From: an uncultured Lachnospiraceae bacterium
Lineage (GTDB): Bacteria; Bacillota; Clostridia; Lachnospirales; Lachnospiraceae
Direction: 5' to 3'
DNA length: 43,964 nucleotides
Assembly: GCA_946628415.1 (NCBI GenBank)
Contig: CAMOWK010000018.1
Location: forward strand, 1-43,964
This document shows, one piece after another, positions 41,982-43,964 of the stretch. Both the position numbers and the translations under genes were made by a program. The notes under the pieces were generated by a model. It was not told where the DNA came from. It saw only the letters and a list, made by a program, of their open reading frames with translations, and ran no database searches. The first letter of the stretch is position 1, and every line of letters starts with the position of its first letter.

Positions 41982-43364
41982 TTATTTAATAATTCTTACA
42001 GCCTTATAAGGTGTTCTGTAATTATATACAGAAGTCTTGATTCCGGCTGAAGGTGAACTTGCATGTACAACCATGCCGTTACCTGTATAAAGTGCAACGT
42101 GACCGATTCTTCCGCTTGAGTTGAGATAGTAGATTAAGTCACCGGGCTGAAGAGCTGACATGCTTACTTCATAACCCGCACTTGGCTGTGAAGAAGATGC
42201 ATGTGGAAGCTTATATCCAAAATGTGCATATACTGACATTGTGAATCCTGAACAGTCACATCCGTTTGTAAGACTAGTTCCACCATAAACATATGGGTTA
42301 CCTACGAACTGAAGTGCATATGATGCAACCTGCTGACCAAGTGCCACATTTCCGCCTGTAGTTGCAGGAGCTTCAGTTGTCGGTGCTTCTGTTGCAGGAG
42401 CAGCTGTTGTTGCTTCAGTTGCTGCCTCTGTTGCCTTTTCTGTTGCAGGTTCATTATTATTCTGAGTCTCATCAGGTGCAGTCGTTGCTTTCTCAGTTGC
42501 TGCCTCTGTTGTTGCTTCTGTCTTTGCAGCTTCCTTAGCCGCTGCCTCTTCCTCGCGTTTCTTCTTAGCTTCTTCTGCTGCTGTCTCTTCAGCAACTGTA
42601 GTAGCTCTTGGAGTAGAATACTTTACTTCGAGGTACTCTGTCTTAACATATCCTTTAATGTCTCCATCAACTGAAATGTATGACCACTCACCCTTCTCTC
42701 CGAGAATATCATAACTCTCTCCGCTAGGAACAAGTGTAAGAACCTCACTGTTTATATCTGCTTCACTTCTTACTCGAAGATTATCAGCTACAATCTTAGC
42801 TTTAAGTGAAACATTGTTAGCTTCACACCACTTACCGGCATCATCACCAAATGCAAGGTATTCTGTCTTAACATATCCTTCGCAGTTACCTGACTGAACG
42901 AATGTCCATCCGGCCTTTGTCTCACCAACGAGGCAGATTCCGCCACTTGCAAGATGACCGACGATTTCTCCTTCTTCTGATGCGATTCTTCTTATATTAA
43001 GACGATTGCCACTGTCTACAGTAGCTACTGCTCTATCCACGAACTGCGCATATTTTACAGCCGGCTTCTCAGGTTCAGCATCACTTGCAGTTGCCTCTTC
43101 AGTCTTTGCATCTGTAAGCGTAGCAACTCCGTCAACATATGTTATCTCTGTAAACTTAGCAGCTATATCATTTGACTTGGCATCCAGCATGCTTACAAGT
43201 TCAGCCAGCTTACTCTCATCTGATTCCTTAATAAAGGTTTCAAGTCTGCTTGAAATACTTATATTCTCCATATACTGCGTGTCAGATGCAGCATTTACTG
43301 TAAATGATGAAAGAAGCATTGTTGATGCAAGTATTGTTGCTGTTACCTTCTTAAAACTAATCAC
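41982..43364 (-). CDS. Secreted NlpC/P60 cell-wall hydrolase with two SH3 domains
   Basis: A 460-residue secreted peptidase expected to cut peptidoglycan stem peptides. It has a signal peptide (ATILASTMLLSSFTVNAA), a helical N-terminal part (about 30-90), two SH3b domains (about 108-175 and 185-247; each with RI/LRVRS and a GYVKTEYL end), an Ala/Thr/Glu linker, then the NlpC/P60 domain (about 345-460). The catalytic Cys is in GCDCSGF and the histidines in IGHVALYTG and VVHASSPS. GTG 43364 has GGAGG at 7 nt. The promoter carries TGTAAC repeats (43431-43458) that fit WalR control. Confidence 0.92.
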   Translation of the reverse strand: MISFKKVTATILASTMLLSSFTVNAASDTQYMENISISSRLETFIKESDESKLAELVSMLDAKSNDIAAKFTEITYVDGVATLTDAKTEEATASDAEPEKPAVKYAQFVDRAVATVDSGNRLNIRRIASEEGEIVGHLASGGICLVGETKAGWTFVQSGNCEGYVKTEYLAFGDDAGKWCEANNVSLKAKIVADNLRVRSEADINSEVLTLVPSGESYDILGEKGEWSYISVDGDIKGYVKTEYLEVKYSTPRATTVAEETAAEEAKKKREEEAAAKEAAKTEATTEAATEKATTAPDETQNNNEPATEKATEAATEATTAAPATEAPTTEAPATTGGNVALGQQVASYALQFVGNPYVYGGTSLTNGCDCSGFTMSVYAHFGYKLPHASSSQPSAGYEVSMSALQPGDLIYYLNSSGRIGHVALYTGNGMVVHASSPSAGIKTSVYNYRTPYKAVRIIK

Positions 43365-43430
43365 TTTATAACCTCCAAATGGTCAATATTTTCGATATAA
43401 AAATCCAAAATGTTTCGTTTCAAATAAATT

Positions 43431-43458
43431 TGTTACAAAAATGTTACAAATTGTTACA
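43431..43458. promoter_or_regulatory. WalR-like box: three TGTWAC direct repeats
   Basis: On the minus strand, TGTAAC-N4-TGTAAC-N5-TGTAAC. The N5 pair fits the WalR (YycF) consensus TGTWAH-N5-TGTWAH. The repeats lie just downstream of the -10 box, where binding would be expected to repress. They are about 70-95 bp upstream of the hydrolase start codon. Confidence 0.55.
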
Positions 43459-43463
43459 TCGCT

Positions 43464-43492
43464 AATATAACATTCATGAAATATAATGTCAA
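43464..43492 (-). promoter_or_regulatory. Promoter of the NlpC/P60 hydrolase gene
   Basis: TTGACA (43487-43492) and TATATT (43464-43469) with a 17-bp spacer on the minus strand, about 100 bp upstream of the GTG start. Confidence 0.75.
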
Positions 43493-43610
43493 CATAATTT
43501 TATGTTTTTTTTTTACTAATTTCCGGAATCCCCCCGACTACGCCACAATTATGTGTCCTTTTTGTGAAAATGTATCTCAATTCAGTTTACATAATAATTG
43601 TTACCTGTTA

Positions 43611-43640
43611 TGTAACATATTCTGTAACATTTTATGTAAC
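43611..43640. promoter_or_regulatory. Second cluster of TGTAAC repeats, 12-bp period
   Basis: TGTAAC at 43611-43616, 43623-43628 and 43635-43640, spaced 12 bp. A possible plus-strand promoter follows (TTGACT at 43665-43670). The 12-bp period differs from the N5 WalR spacing, so another regulator is possible. No ORF follows inside the window. Confidence 0.4.
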
Positions 43641-43679
43641 AATTTTTCTGAACATCCCTCCCCATTGACTTACGTGGTA

Positions 43680-43964
43680 CAATGTGCGTATATGAAACGC
43701 ACATTGTATCCGTCTAAAGACGGACTGGTTTCTGCGAAACCCGCCTGCAACATCCCGGATTTGCTGATGCAAATCTCGATATTGTGGTATAATAGGCATG
43801 ATTTACGAAGTAAATCATGTGCGAGCGAAGCGAGTATGCATTACGCGAAGCGTAATATAGACCTGCGCAGCAGGGATATCATATGTGCGAAGCACAGATG
43901 GCACCACAGAATAGGCATGATTTACGAAGTAAATCATGTGCGAGCGAAGCGAGTATGCATTACG
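43680..43964. repeat. Array of short hairpins, partly 119-bp tandem repeats (locus B)
   Basis: No gene is visible. Successive inverted repeats: CAATGTGCG/CGCACATTG (43680-43706), CCGTCTAAAGACGG (43710-43723), GATTTGCTGATGCAAATC (43758-43775), CATGATTTAC-GAA-GTAAATCATG (43797-43819), ATTACGC-GAA-GCGTAAT (43840-43856), CCTGC-GCA-GCAGG (43862-43874), CATATGTGC-GAA-GCACAGATG (43880-43900). The 55 bp from 43791 recur identically at 43910-43964, giving a 119-bp period that runs off the window. Confidence 0.8.

Overview
The window reads as a chromosomal segment of a low-to-moderate GC Gram-positive anaerobe of the class Clostridia, most probably Lachnospiraceae. This is inference from gene content: a t6A gene cluster, a TndX/TnpX-type recombinase with TnpW and MobC-like partners, an Rpn-type nuclease, very long MBG/YDG-repeat surface proteins with degenerate sorting signals, long-form HPF and a prfB programmed frameshift. 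Almost every gene is on the minus strand, so transcription runs from high to low coordinates. The exceptions are a 39-codon toxin-like ORF (15370) and a surface protein (39345).

Layout. 1-560: 5' end of a 16S rRNA gene preceded by two tRNA-Ser genes and a strong promoter. 720-7530: housekeeping genes in the order dCMP deaminase, YcxB-like membrane protein, tsaE, ZIP metal transporter, tsaB, rimI, rnz, tsaD, ispD; tsaE, tsaB and tsaD belong to one tRNA-modification pathway. 7690-10232: hom-lysC, the entry to threonine, methionine and lysine synthesis. 10393-15226: an ABC/FtsX export-type operon, with one permease split by a frameshift and a Gly-rich open frame coupled to it. 15370-15600: a type I toxin-antitoxin candidate. 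15642-25255: a 9.2-kb gene for a 3079-residue surface protein, preceded by a leader containing a 31-codon ORF whose last codons form one arm of a terminator-like stem.

25299-29402: remnant of a mobilizable element (TnpX-like recombinase, Rpn nuclease, MobC-like protein, TnpW; no relaxase seen). 29545-31042: GntR/YtrA-type regulator, ABC ATPase and a small membrane ORF behind a 30-bp palindromic operator. 31080-32860: a two-gene HipA-family kinase module resembling a rearranged HipBST toxin-antitoxin system, with two 20-bp palindromes at its promoter. 32866-39057: cheW, prfB, secA, a zinc-ribbon membrane protein and hpf. 39150-43500: a surface protein and an NlpC/P60 cell-wall hydrolase, convergent, separated by a cluster of DnaA-box-like sites. 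43680-43964: an array of short hairpins, many with GNA triloops, related to an array between prfB and secA.

The strongest candidates for something little described are the split HipA-like kinase module with its paired operators, the leader ORF/stem ahead of the giant surface gene, and the dispersed GNA-triloop hairpin arrays.
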